Assembly (NCBI RefSeq): GCF_020171805.1
Contig: NZ_JAIVAF010000003.1
Location: 124,001 to 188,000, forward strand
Source of the DNA: Guptibacillus algicola
Lineage (GTDB): Bacteria; Bacillota; Bacilli; Bacillales; Guptibacillaceae
DNA length: 64,000 nt
Direction of reading: 5' to 3'
The first letter of the stretch is position 1; the number at the start of each line of letters is the position of its first letter. Shown here piece after piece: positions 43,507 to 52,581 of the stretch. The notes under the pieces are model-generated. The model worked only from the letters and a program-made list of their open reading frames with translations. It was not told the origin of the DNA and searched no databases. A program made the translations under genes and the position numbers.

Positions 43507-43604
43507 TTATGACTTGATGGAAGGTTTAGATCGAAGCACACCGAAGTTTTATTAAGTGAAATGGGATTTTCAGTATGAAGGTATGAATCAAAGGAGGAAT
43601 TTGT

Positions 43605-44378
43605 ATGAAACTCACTCGTCTTGGTCATGCGATGTACTTGTTCACAAGTAAAGGTGGAAGGCGGTATTTGGTCGATCCTTTTTTTGATATGAATCCAGGT
43701 TGTCCGGATGCCTATCAAACTGAGGGATTTATTAAAAGTATCGATACGGTGTTTTTGACGCATGGGCATTTCGATCATGCAAGCGGGCTTGAGAAAGTGC
43801 TTGTACATAATCCGGAGTGTACCGTAGTGGCGCAATATGAACTTGCGATGGTTTTGATGCAAGAAGGTGTTCAGAATGCTTACCCACTCAATTTCGGTGG
43901 AACGCTTCAGCTAGATGATGTGGCAGCAACGATGGTACAGGCGAAGCATACTTCGAGCTACAAGGAAACAGAAGGAACGCCGATATATGCTGGGGAGTCG
44001 GCAGGTTATGTATTTACTTTTACAGATGACCATACCGTCTATCATTCAGGAGATACCGCGCTCATGATGGATATGAAGCTGATCCAGGATGTGTATGAAC
44101 CGAACATCGCGATTCTGTCATCTTCCGGTCAATTTACCATGGGACCTAAGGAAGCAGCGTACGCGGTGAAAAATCTATTGAATGTGGAGACGGTGATTCC
44201 TAGTCATACCTTTCCGACAAAAGAATCAGCTGCACAGCCTGAAACGCTAGAAAAATTGTTAGATGCGTTTCCTGTTGTTCAAAGCATGATGGGGAGAGAT
44301 GATGAGCTGGCACATGAGTTGGCGGGAACGAATACGAAGGTTCTGGTGATGGGGTACGGGGAAGAAGTGGTGTTGTAA
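43605..44378 (+). CDS. MBL-fold metal-dependent hydrolase (UPF0173/YtkL-like)
   Basis: 257 residues. Metal-binding motif THGHFDHASG at ~53-62, then HTSSYKET (~119), VYHSGDTALMMDM with the bridging Asp, and VIPSHTFPTK near the C-terminus. This set matches the UPF0173 branch of metallo-beta-lactamase-fold hydrolases, whose substrate is unknown. The ATG at 43605 follows AAAGGAGG. Monocistronic. Confidence 0.9.
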   Translation: MKLTRLGHAMYLFTSKGGRRYLVDPFFDMNPGCPDAYQTEGFIKSIDTVFLTHGHFDHASGLEKVLVHNPECTVVAQYELAMVLMQEGVQNAYPLNFGGTLQLDDVAATMVQAKHTSSYKETEGTPIYAGESAGYVFTFTDDHTVYHSGDTALMMDMKLIQDVYEPNIAILSSSGQFTMGPKEAAYAVKNLLNVETVIPSHTFPTKESAAQPETLEKLLDAFPVVQSMMGRDDELAHELAGTNTKVLVMGYGEEVVL

Positions 44379-44437
44379 TCCTTAGATGTCACGACTGTAG
44401 CTGTTAAGAGTGCATCTTACCAAAATGGAGGGAGAGT

Positions 44438-46102
44438 ATGGCCCTAAAAGATCTTCTTACCAAAGACCAACTACACTGTTTATACCACGAAGAGAAATTA
44501 TCAATTAGAAAAATTGCTAAAAAATATAATGTTACGGATATGACTGTTCATAATTTGATGAAAAATTATCAAATTCCTCGACGAAGCCAAAAGGAAATGA
44601 AGGTGAGTTTATCGCCGAATGATTTAAGGTTAAAGATTAGTAAAGAAGATTTAAAGGAACTTCACTACAATCAAGGGCTGACACAACGAGAAATTGCAAA
44701 AAAATATAGTGTCCATTATGCCAGTATATGCAAATTATTCAAACGCTATGAATTGAAAGCTATATCTAGTGGTGAGAGAAGGTTTAGAGCGCTAAACGAA
44801 CTTACAAGAGAGGATTTAAATTTTTATTATATCGAAATGAAAATGAGCACAATAGAAATTGCAAAAACCACTGGAATTAGTCACAATTCTATTATTAGGG
44901 CATTGAAACATTATAAAATACGAATTAGAAGCAAGAAAGAATACTCTCGACTCTACCATGATAAAAAATTGCCATTCAAATTGGAATTCTTTAAAAAACC
45001 TTCAAAGGATTTATTTTATATATTAGGCTTATGGGCAGCTGATGGAAATGTAAGCAAGAATTGTTGCTCTATTGCTTTAAAAGATAAAGAAGTGATCGAA
45101 TGGATTGTTAATATTATTGATTATCAACTGCCGATTAGAGAAAGAGATCTAAGTAAGGAAAACCCTAATTATTCAATCTCTTACTCCATTGGTATCACAC
45201 ATCCAGATGTTGTATCAATCTTTGCACAATACGGAGTAGTCAAAAATAAATCATTAACGATAAAATTTCCTACACATATCCCCTCTAAGTATATGAGCGA
45301 TTTTATTCGAGGAGTATTTGATGGGGATGGAAGTGTGAGTATTGGGAAAGAAAGAGGACAAAAAGTTAGTATCGGCGGTGCCTCCAAGCCTTTTATCCAA
45401 GAGTTATCCCGAACTGTTGGCAGCTACATGAAAGAAGAATATAAAATAGGGGTTAGCCAAAAAAGTAGACAAAGCCCATATTATACATTTCAAATCAGTG
45501 ACTTAAATAAAATTAAACAGTTTGTCTTATGGTTGTACGGAGATAATTTAAATAACTTTGGTATGGAAAGAAAGAAGAAAAAAATGATACAGTTATACAA
45601 TACAAATTACGTAGATCGATTTGGAGATATTGACTTAACATTGTTTGAGACCCTGACGCCTAAATCTACATTCCTTCTTGGAGTTATTGCTGCGAAAGGA
45701 AGAATTGACCATAAAAGGTCGAAACTTACATTACGCTGTAGTGATGAGGAAAAGCTTAAGCATGTCTCAAATTTGCTTTCATATAACAATAAAATCTATC
45801 AGGGAAACGATAATAGTAAGTTCATATCTACAATGAATGCAAAATTAATCTCATTAATAAGCCCTTTTTTAAATCCTGGAAACCCCATACAGCCAAACTT
45901 ACCGGAAAGATTCATGCCTTATTTTATAGAAGGGTACAATTACCTCCCTCGTAGGTTTGGTTTCTATGTAGACAAAGATGAATTGGAAAGGCTTCGCCCT
46001 CATTATAGTAATAAGCAGCTAGCCGCCCATTTTTGTGTAAGCTTGTCGGTAATAAAGAGCAGATTGAAGACATACGGAATCACCAAAGATTCAAGTATTT
46101 AG
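44438..46102 (+). CDS. LAGLIDADG protein with multiple helix-turn-helix segments
   Basis: 554 residues. Three similar helix-turn-helix units at about 15-45, 75-107 and 135-163 (KLSIRKIAKKYNVTDMTVHN; LTQREIAKKYSVHYASICKL; MSTIEIAKTTGISHNSIIRA) and a fourth near 520-545 (YSNKQLAAHFCVSLSVIKSR). Two LAGLIDADG motifs are intact, FYILGLWAADGNVS (~193) and FIRGVFDGDGSVSI (~288). A later pair, FLLGVIAAKGRID (~411) and YFIEGYNYLP (~495), looks degenerate. It is probably a free-standing homing endonuclease or a DNA-binding derivative. AT-rich relative to its neighbours, suggesting recent arrival. ATG at 44438 after GGAGGGAG. Confidence 0.82.
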   Translation: MALKDLLTKDQLHCLYHEEKLSIRKIAKKYNVTDMTVHNLMKNYQIPRRSQKEMKVSLSPNDLRLKISKEDLKELHYNQGLTQREIAKKYSVHYASICKLFKRYELKAISSGERRFRALNELTREDLNFYYIEMKMSTIEIAKTTGISHNSIIRALKHYKIRIRSKKEYSRLYHDKKLPFKLEFFKKPSKDLFYILGLWAADGNVSKNCCSIALKDKEVIEWIVNIIDYQLPIRERDLSKENPNYSISYSIGITHPDVVSIFAQYGVVKNKSLTIKFPTHIPSKYMSDFIRGVFDGDGSVSIGKERGQKVSIGGASKPFIQELSRTVGSYMKEEYKIGVSQKSRQSPYYTFQISDLNKIKQFVLWLYGDNLNNFGMERKKKKMIQLYNTNYVDRFGDIDLTLFETLTPKSTFLLGVIAAKGRIDHKRSKLTLRCSDEEKLKHVSNLLSYNNKIYQGNDNSKFISTMNAKLISLISPFLNPGNPIQPNLPERFMPYFIEGYNYLPRRFGFYVDKDELERLRPHYSNKQLAAHFCVSLSVIKSRLKTYGITKDSSI

Positions 46103-46231
46103 TATTGTAAACAATAACTACATCAATTTATTATCGTCTAAATGTAATTAAGAACGATTGATGAGATCTCGAAAACCTATCAAGTAATCAAAGCGATTCT
46201 GAGATTTGAGAGAAAGTAATAGTTCGGTTCT

Positions 46232-46255
46232 GGTGTCAGGTGTGGGCTTGGCACC
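46232..46255 (+). repeat. Short inverted repeat related to the dispersed repeats
   Basis: GGTGTCAGGTG at the left and TTGGCACC at the right resemble halves of the GGTGACAGGCACC family. Only weakly related; recorded as a possible decayed copy. Confidence 0.4.
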
Positions 46256-46293
46256 TTTAATATGCTTTTTTTGAGTTCTACATTTAAATTTTG

Positions 46294-46332
46294 TGCAAAC
46301 GGTTGCTTAACTGCTGTGCTTTGGTATATACT
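46294..46332 (+). promoter_or_regulatory. Distal promoter with LacI-type operator
   Basis: TGCAAACGGTTGCT at 46294-46307 is a LacI/MalR-type operator. It overlaps a -35 TTGCTT (46303-46308), which is 18 bases from TATACT (46327-46332). The operator would block RNA polymerase directly. Confidence 0.6.
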
Positions 46333-46426
46333 GTGAAAGTATAATTTTCCAGTGAAGCTAAAGGATAGATTCATTGCACGCAGTCAGTCGATCAATGTGG
46401 AATTAAGCTACTTTTTTAATCTTTAA

Positions 46427-46452
46427 TGCAAGCGATTGCACAAATCTATAAT
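46427..46452 (+). promoter_or_regulatory. Proximal LacI-type operator with -10 element
   Basis: TGCAAGCGATTGCA at 46427-46440 is a near-perfect 14-bp palindrome with the central CG of LacI-family and cre-like operators. TATAAT follows at 46447-46452. It lies 47 bp before the transporter's ATG and 133 bp from the distal operator, so looping between two operators is possible. Confidence 0.65.
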
Positions 46453-46499
46453 AAACACATTTCGTTTCGCAGCTGTTCGTGCACGTACAGGAGGTAATC

Positions 46500-47858
46500 A
46501 TGCTAGAAGAAACAGTAGAACAAACCAATGAGCAACGCTATCAAAAGGAATTACCATTCCTCCCGATCACTACGATCTGGTTGATCAGTTTCGGGTTTTT
46601 AGGTGTACAGATGGCCTTTTCATTACAAAGTGCCAACATGGGGCGGATCTTCCAAACGATCGGTGCCGATCCACATAACTTAGGAATCTTCTTCATCCTT
46701 CCACCTCTGGCAGGGTTAATCGTTCAACCCTTAGTAGGGTACTTCTCCGATCGGACATGGATGCCGAGGCTCGGACGACGAATTCCGTATCTTTTAGTTG
46801 GAGCGGTAGTTGCGGTCATCGTGATGTGTTTATTGCCAAACTCCGGTAGTTTTGGATTTAGTGCCGTTACGGCGATGACGTTCGGTGCGATTGCGATTCT
46901 GTTTATGGACCTCTCGTCCAACATGGCGATGCAGCCGTTTAAGATGATGGTAGGGGACATGGTCAACAAGGAACAAAAAGGATTTGCGTATTCGATTCAA
47001 AGTTTCCTATCGAACAGTGGGGCAGTACTTGCGAGTATTTTTCCGTTTGGATTAACGCTGCTTGGTGTATCGAATAGTGCACCAAAAGGAGTCGTGCCAC
47101 AGTCTGTTGTCATTTCATTTTACGCTGGTGCAGTGATCCTCATCGTATGTAGTTTGATCACGGTCATCAAAGTCCGTGAGTATGATCCGGATGAGTATGC
47201 GATGTATCATGGCATTACGAAGGAATCGACGAAGGAAAAAGTAAACCTTTTCAAATTACTTGGAAGCGCTCCAAAAGTGTTCTGGACAATCACGCTCGTT
47301 CAGTTGTTCTGTTGGATGGGATTCCAGTATCTATGGACATACGGAACAGGCGCAATTGCGCTTAACGTGTGGAATACAAGTGATCCGTCTAGCCCCGCGT
47401 ATCAAGAAGCAGGGAACTGGTTCGGAATTATGACAGCGGTTCAATCGATCGGCGCAGTTGTTTGGTCGCTCGTCCTTTCAAAGATTCCGAACAACCAGAG
47501 AAAGCCATACTACGCGATCAGCTTATTGCTCGGTGGAATCGGATTTGGGTCCGTCTTCTTCATTGGAGATCAATGGACGTTGGTGCTCTCATTCACGCTG
47601 ATCGGAATCGCATGGGCAGCGATGATGACGTTCCCGTTCACAATCTTGACGAACGCGTTGAAGGGAAGCAACATGGGTACATACCTTGGCCTGTTTAACG
47701 GAAGTATCTGCTTGCCGCAAATTATCGCGTCACTATTAAGCTTCGTTCTATTCCCGTTGATCGGATCATCAATGCCGTTCATGATTCTGATTTCAGGTAT
47801 CCTGCTTGTGCTAGGTGCACTGTCGGTACCTGTTATTAAAGAGACGTATGCGAAATAA
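46500..47858 (+). CDS. MFS transporter, SLC45/maltose-sucrose-like
   Basis: 452 residues with about twelve membrane helices. Signatures of the SLC45-type glycoside branch are present: IWLISFGFLGVQMAFSLQSA, GADPHNLGIFFILPPLAGLI, QPLVGYFSDRTWMPRLGRR, and the later CWMGFQYLWTYGTGAIALN. It probably imports an alpha-glucoside such as maltose or sucrose with protons. The ATG at 46500 follows AGGAGG with 7 bases between; the upstream in-frame start at 46479 has no site. Two LacI-type operators upstream suggest sugar-responsive repression, but no LacI gene lies nearby. Confidence 0.87.
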   Translation: MLEETVEQTNEQRYQKELPFLPITTIWLISFGFLGVQMAFSLQSANMGRIFQTIGADPHNLGIFFILPPLAGLIVQPLVGYFSDRTWMPRLGRRIPYLLVGAVVAVIVMCLLPNSGSFGFSAVTAMTFGAIAILFMDLSSNMAMQPFKMMVGDMVNKEQKGFAYSIQSFLSNSGAVLASIFPFGLTLLGVSNSAPKGVVPQSVVISFYAGAVILIVCSLITVIKVREYDPDEYAMYHGITKESTKEKVNLFKLLGSAPKVFWTITLVQLFCWMGFQYLWTYGTGAIALNVWNTSDPSSPAYQEAGNWFGIMTAVQSIGAVVWSLVLSKIPNNQRKPYYAISLLLGGIGFGSVFFIGDQWTLVLSFTLIGIAWAAMMTFPFTILTNALKGSNMGTYLGLFNGSICLPQIIASLLSFVLFPLIGSSMPFMILISGILLVLGALSVPVIKETYAK

Positions 47859-47874
47859 AATTTTGAAACAGAGA

Positions 47875-47906
47875 AAGAGGATGCCGCGATGGCATCCTCT
47901 TTTTAA
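47875..47906. terminator. Terminator between convergent genes
   Basis: AAGAGGATGCC pairs with GGCATCCTCTT, followed by T5 on the plus strand and T-rich DNA on the other. Confidence 0.88.
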
Positions 47907-47907
47907 G

Positions 47908-48657
47908 TTACTTCGTATTCGTAAACCCGCCATCAATGCGAATCACTTCGCCGTTGATATATTGTGCTTTTGATGTGAGAAGGAAGGCGACGAGCTCAGC
48001 TACTTCTTCTGGTGTACCTAAGCGTTTCTGTGGAATGCCGGCCTCTGCATTTTCTTTCATTTTCGGATTGTTGTCGTAGAATTCTTTTACCATCTTTGTT
48101 TCTGTTGGACCTGGAGCGATGGCGTTTACGCGCAGGCCGTCTTTCGCGTACTCAGCGACCATGCTTTTCGTTAACCCGATAATGCCGTGCTTTGTCGCAG
48201 AGTACGTGACAACAGAATCCTGTCCAATTACACCGGCGCTTGAAGCGGTATTGACGATGGAGCCGCCGCCATTTTTCAACATTACTTCTGCGACATAGCG
48301 AACTCCGTAGAGAGCACCCATGAGGTTGATGCCGACGATCTTCTCAATTTCACTGATTTCTGTATCGAGGTAATATTCACCGCTCCCAGAAATCCCAGCA
48401 TTGTTAAAGAAGTAATCAATCGATCCAAACGCCTCAACGGTTTTGTCCACATAGTTCTTGACCTCTTCCACTTTTGAAACGTCCGCTTTGATGAAGACTG
48501 CATCCGCCCCCTCTTTTTTCACGAGGTCGACCGTTTCGTTTCCACCTTCTTCATCGATGTCGACAACAGCGATGTTCACTGCTTCTTCTGCTAAACGAAG
48601 GGCAGTGGCTTTTCCTAATCCACTACCTCCACCTGTAATAATGGCTGCTTTACTCAT
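47908..48657 (-). CDS. SDR-family NAD(P)-dependent oxidoreductase
   Basis: 249 residues, classical short-chain dehydrogenase. Cofactor motif TGGGSGLGKA (~8-17), NNAGISGSG (~85), catalytic Ser in NTASSAGVIG (~137), the YSATK Tyr-x3-Lys (~151-155) and APGPTETKM. The C-terminus INGEVIRIDGGFT is usual for glucose dehydrogenase or 3-oxoacyl-ACP reductase relatives. An Asp at the end of the second strand (VVDIDEEGG) favours NAD over NADP. The ATG at 48657 follows GGGAGG; substrate unknown. Confidence 0.9.
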   Translation of the reverse strand: MSKAAIITGGGSGLGKATALRLAEEAVNIAVVDIDEEGGNETVDLVKKEGADAVFIKADVSKVEEVKNYVDKTVEAFGSIDYFFNNAGISGSGEYYLDTEISEIEKIVGINLMGALYGVRYVAEVMLKNGGGSIVNTASSAGVIGQDSVVTYSATKHGIIGLTKSMVAEYAKDGLRVNAIAPGPTETKMVKEFYDNNPKMKENAEAGIPQKRLGTPEEVAELVAFLLTSKAQYINGEVIRIDGGFTNTK

Positions 48658-48792
48658 GTATGAAACCTCCCGATTTGTTGTTAGTGAGTGATGGGTATTG
48701 AAATAAGTTTCCCTTACTGGAACCATTCAAACAAATGAATGTAGACTTTGTTACTATGGACTGAACCTATCCTTTTTATACGAGATTGGATC

Positions 48793-48809
48793 GGACAGAG
48801 GGACAAGTT
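48793..48809 (+). repeat. GGACAGAGGGACA repeat
   Basis: GGACAGAGGGACAAGTT differs by one base from 17340-17356. Both copies are intergenic. Confidence 0.6.
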
Positions 48810-48841
48810 TTCGTACCCGTATTTTTATGTAGAAGCAATAT

Positions 48842-48871
48842 AAAGGAGGATGCTTTAAATGCATCCTCTTA
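48842..48871 (+). terminator. Terminator-like hairpin
   Basis: GGAGGATGC pairs with GCATCCTC, followed by a short T-containing stretch, 71 bp before the metalloprotease gene. It may attenuate or separate transcription; there is no plus-strand gene immediately upstream. Confidence 0.5.
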
Positions 48872-48941
48872 TTGAATGTTACATAAGAATTGTCCCTTTT
48901 TATGGTACGATTAAGGAGATAAAATGAACGAGAGGTAACCT

Positions 48942-49841
48942 ATGAAGCCAACTGTAAAAATAACGCTCATTGTCATCTCAAGTATTCTTTCACTCTTTCT
49001 GTTGCTCGTCTTAGTAGCGGTTATCCTGTTAGATCATTTTCTAGAATATAAAGCAAGTGAGCCTGTTTCTTATTCTCAGGCTGTCGAAACGGTCTTAACG
49101 TTTAACTATGAGGGAGAATCCGAGAAAGAAGCGAAGAGCACGAAAGAAAGCATGGCGTACGGAAACGTAACGGTTTATGTTGATGATCAAGATACTGACC
49201 TTTTCCCAGTAATGGAGGAAACACTTGATAAAGCGAAATCTTTAAACGAGCAACTATTAGGTGAAATAAAGGAAAGAAACGTCGATCTCCTCCTGTTTAG
49301 TGATCAAGAAGAATTTGAAAGAATGAGTGATCTAGAAAATGTGAGTGGCTACTATCAAAACTTTGGGATGCTCATAGGTGTACGAGTCGATGATAAACAG
49401 GGAATCTTAGAGCGGAACGAAGGGGCGGCTTATTTCTTTGAACAGGCAATTCTTCACGAATACACGCATTATGCATTTGATAGAAAAGTAGAAATGGCTG
49501 GACACGGGCTTCATTCTTATCCCTTATGGTTTCAAGAAGGGGTGGCAGATTACATAGCAAACGACGGGACAACAGTAGAACCATGGAACTTTGACCTCGT
49601 CCCGTTCGACCAACTCTGCACGCACGAACAGTGGCGGGATGCAAGGAAGCGAAAGATGACAGACGTATATAGGCAGAGCTACTTCGCCGTTACACATGTG
49701 ATTGAAGAGAACGGTGAAGACGTGATTAAAGAGATTATTAAAGCGACGAGTGAGTCAGGTGATTTTGAAAGTAGTTTCATAGACGTAACAGGGTTAACGT
49801 ATGAAGAGTTAGTTGAGGAGGTAGGGGAGCTTGAGAGGTGA
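48942..49841 (+). CDS. Membrane-anchored zinc metalloprotease (peptidase MA-like)
   Basis: 299 residues. An N-terminal signal-anchor (LIVISSILSLFLLLVLVAVI) places the rest outside the cell. The gluzincin motif AILHEYTHYAFDRK (HEYTH, ~168-172) and the downstream LWFQEGVADYIA (Glu as third zinc ligand) match MA-clan peptidases of the collagenase/YtlP-like group. ATG at 48942 after AGAGGT. Substrate unknown. Confidence 0.85.
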   Translation: MKPTVKITLIVISSILSLFLLLVLVAVILLDHFLEYKASEPVSYSQAVETVLTFNYEGESEKEAKSTKESMAYGNVTVYVDDQDTDLFPVMEETLDKAKSLNEQLLGEIKERNVDLLLFSDQEEFERMSDLENVSGYYQNFGMLIGVRVDDKQGILERNEGAAYFFEQAILHEYTHYAFDRKVEMAGHGLHSYPLWFQEGVADYIANDGTTVEPWNFDLVPFDQLCTHEQWRDARKRKMTDVYRQSYFAVTHVIEENGEDVIKEIIKATSESGDFESSFIDVTGLTYEELVEEVGELER

Positions 49842-49863
49842 TTCTCAGCGAAACCCACTAAGT

Positions 49864-49903
49864 AAAGGAGCACTTACTAGTTGCTAGTAAGTGCTCCTTT
49901 TTT
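49864..49903. terminator. Strong bidirectional terminator
   Basis: AAAGGAGCACTTACTAG pairs perfectly with CTAGTAAGTGCTCCTTT (17 bp, three-base loop), followed by T6. It separates the protease gene from convergent ppdK. Confidence 0.92.
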
Positions 49904-49908
49904 CGATA

Positions 49909-52581
49909 TTAATTATACTGATGTTCTTTTCGATTGCTCTCCTCATGACGAATTGTAGCCTGTGCAGCTGCAAGTCTTGCGGAAGGAACGCGGAAAGGTG
50001 AGCAGCTTACATAATCGAGTCCGAGCTCGAAGCAGAAAGAAATCGATTCTTTCTCACCGCCATGCTCTCCACAAATGCCTGTTTTCAAGGTTGATTTCGT
50101 TTGTCTGCCGAGCTTCACGCCACTTTCGACTAGTTTACCAACACCATCTTGATCGAGTGAGACGAATGGATTTTTCGGTAGAACGTCGTTTTCCACATAA
50201 TGTTGGAGAAACTTGCCTTCAGCGTCATCACGACTAAATCCATACGTTGTTTGAGTGAGATCGTTCGTTCCAAAAGAGAAGAAGTCTGCTTCTTCGGCAA
50301 CCTGGTCAGCTGTTAGGGCAGCACGAGGCGTTTCGATCATCGTTCCGATCAGGTAGTCGAAATCTTGACCTGTTTCTTCTTGAAGTCTATTCCCTATGTT
50401 GAGCACAAGTTGACGCATTTCTTTTAGTTCGTTCACATGGCTGACGAGTGGAATCATGATTTCGGGTTTCACACTTATTCCTTTTTTCATTACGTTCGAC
50501 ATTGCATTAAAGATCGCTATCACTTGCATTTCATAGATTTCAGGGTGAATCATTCCTAAACGACAGCCGCGGTGTCCTAGCATCGGATTTGATTCTTCTA
50601 ATACTTTTACTTTTCGTAGAAGATTTTGCTTCTCTTTTAGCTCGGCTGAGTCTGGATCTGTTAGTTGAAGCTTTGTCACCGCAACGAGAAGTTCATCTTT
50701 GTCTGGTAAAAACTCATGTAGAGGTGGGTCTAATAAACGTACCGTGATCGGATGACCCTGCATCGTTTCAAAGATTCCCTCGAAATCCTCTTGCTGCATA
50801 GGAAGGAGTTTATCAAGCGCAGCCTTCCGTTCTTCAGTCGTTTCAGAAAGAATCATATCGCGTACTGTAGGAATACGCGACGCATCCATAAACATGTGCT
50901 CTGTACGACAAAGGCCGATTCCTTTTGCGCCGAAATCGAGTGCTTTCTTTGCATCGACTGGGTTATCCGCATTGGCTCTTACGTGCATCGTTGCTTCTTC
51001 ATCTGCCCAGCGAAGCAGCATGAGGAAGTCGTCGGATAGCTCAGGTTCGATCATCGGAATGTCACCGAGGAAGATGTGACCTGTTGAACCATCGATCGTA
51101 ATCGTATCCCCTTCATGAACCGTCGTTGCTCCTACCATGAATTGTTTTGCCTCTAGGTTGATTTTCAATGAATCACATCCACAGATACACGCTTTACCCA
51201 TCCCTCTCGCGACAACCGCCGCATGACTTGTCATGCCTCCGCGGCTCGTAACGGTCGCCTGGGATGCCACGATGCCATGAATATCATCAGGTGTTGTTTC
51301 AGGACGAACGAGGATAACTTTTTCTTTATTCTTTGCTCGTACCTCAGCTTCATCCGCATCAAAGACAACGGTACCTGTCGCTGCACCTGGGGAAGCTGGT
51401 AAGCCTGTCGTTAACACACTGCTCTTATGGTCAGGGTCGAGTCTGTGATGCAGAAGCTGACTGAGCTGATCAGGATCGACGCGTAGGAGGGCCGTTCGCT
51501 CATCCATAATCTTTTCTTTTACCATCTCAACCGCGATTCGAATCGCTGCCTGAGCCGTTCGTTTCCCTGTGCGTGTTTGGAGGATAAACAGTTTTCCGTT
51601 TTCCACCGTAAATTCGATGTCCTGCATATCTTTGTAATGGTTTTCTAATAGATTACAAGTCTCGACAAATTGTTGAAACACATCAGGCATTTCATTTTGT
51701 AGGGTGGAAATCGGTTGAGGCGTACGAATACCTGCAACGACGTCCTCGCCTTGCGCGTTGATTAAGTATTCTCCGTAAAGCTTCGACTCACCGGTAGATG
51801 GGTTGCGTGTGAACGCAACTCCTGTACCCGAATCTTCTCCCATATTTCCAAATACCATACTTTGAACATTAACAGCTGTCCCAAGATGACCTGGAATATC
51901 GTGAAGGCGACGATACAGAATGGCACGCTGATTGTTCCAAGAATCAAATACCGCATCAATTGTAAGGAAAAGCTGTTCCTTTGGATCTTGAGGGAAAGGC
52001 TGCTTCGCTTCTTTACGGATGATGGATTTATATTCTTCAATGATGACTTTCCAATCTTCGGCTGATAGTTCTGTATCAGATTCGTAGCCTTTACTTTCCC
52101 TGTAGTCTTCTAAATGGTGTTCAAAATGGTAGTGAGCGACATCGAGCACAACACTGCTGAACATTTGAATAAAGCGACGGTACGAATCATATGCGAAACG
52201 AGGGTTGTTCGTTAGTTCAGCCATACCTTTTACAGTATCATCGTTCATTCCAAGGTTAAGAACGGTGTCCATCATGCCTGGCATGGAATGAACGGCTCCT
52301 GAACGTACAGAGACAAGAAGCGGGTTGATCGGATTTCCAAATTGTTTGTCCGTTTTGTTTTCAAGTTTCGTAAGGGCTTCTAATACTTGAGCTTTGACTT
52401 CAGATGAGAGGGCCTTTCCTGCATCGTAATAGTCTTTACAAGCATCTGTCGTAATCGTAAAACCAAACGGAACGGGTAACCCGATGCGGGTCATTTCCGC
52501 TAAGTTTGCTCCTTTACCACCAAGAAGTTCCTTGCCGCCGTTTTTCGAATGATCAAATAGGAATACAAATTTGTTGTCCAT
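49909..52581 (-). CDS. ppdK: Pyruvate, phosphate dikinase
   Basis: 890 residues, full length for PPDK. N-terminal ATP-grasp domain (LLGGKGANLAEMTRIGLPVP; SVRSGAVHSMPGMMDTVLNL), central phosphohistidine domain with GGMTSHAAVVARG (catalytic His near 455, preceded by the Thr that the regulator phosphorylates), and C-terminal PEP/pyruvate barrel (GLCRTEHMF, FSFGTNDLTQTTYG). It interconverts pyruvate, ATP and phosphate with PEP, AMP and PPi. The ATG at 52581 immediately follows the regulator gene, so the pair is one operon. Confidence 0.96.
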   Translation of the reverse strand: MDNKFVFLFDHSKNGGKELLGGKGANLAEMTRIGLPVPFGFTITTDACKDYYDAGKALSSEVKAQVLEALTKLENKTDKQFGNPINPLLVSVRSGAVHSMPGMMDTVLNLGMNDDTVKGMAELTNNPRFAYDSYRRFIQMFSSVVLDVAHYHFEHHLEDYRESKGYESDTELSAEDWKVIIEEYKSIIRKEAKQPFPQDPKEQLFLTIDAVFDSWNNQRAILYRRLHDIPGHLGTAVNVQSMVFGNMGEDSGTGVAFTRNPSTGESKLYGEYLINAQGEDVVAGIRTPQPISTLQNEMPDVFQQFVETCNLLENHYKDMQDIEFTVENGKLFILQTRTGKRTAQAAIRIAVEMVKEKIMDERTALLRVDPDQLSQLLHHRLDPDHKSSVLTTGLPASPGAATGTVVFDADEAEVRAKNKEKVILVRPETTPDDIHGIVASQATVTSRGGMTSHAAVVARGMGKACICGCDSLKINLEAKQFMVGATTVHEGDTITIDGSTGHIFLGDIPMIEPELSDDFLMLLRWADEEATMHVRANADNPVDAKKALDFGAKGIGLCRTEHMFMDASRIPTVRDMILSETTEERKAALDKLLPMQQEDFEGIFETMQGHPITVRLLDPPLHEFLPDKDELLVAVTKLQLTDPDSAELKEKQNLLRKVKVLEESNPMLGHRGCRLGMIHPEIYEMQVIAIFNAMSNVMKKGISVKPEIMIPLVSHVNELKEMRQLVLNIGNRLQEETGQDFDYLIGTMIETPRAALTADQVAEEADFFSFGTNDLTQTTYGFSRDDAEGKFLQHYVENDVLPKNPFVSLDQDGVGKLVESGVKLGRQTKSTLKTGICGEHGGEKESISFCFELGLDYVSCSPFRVPSARLAAAQATIRHEESNRKEHQYN

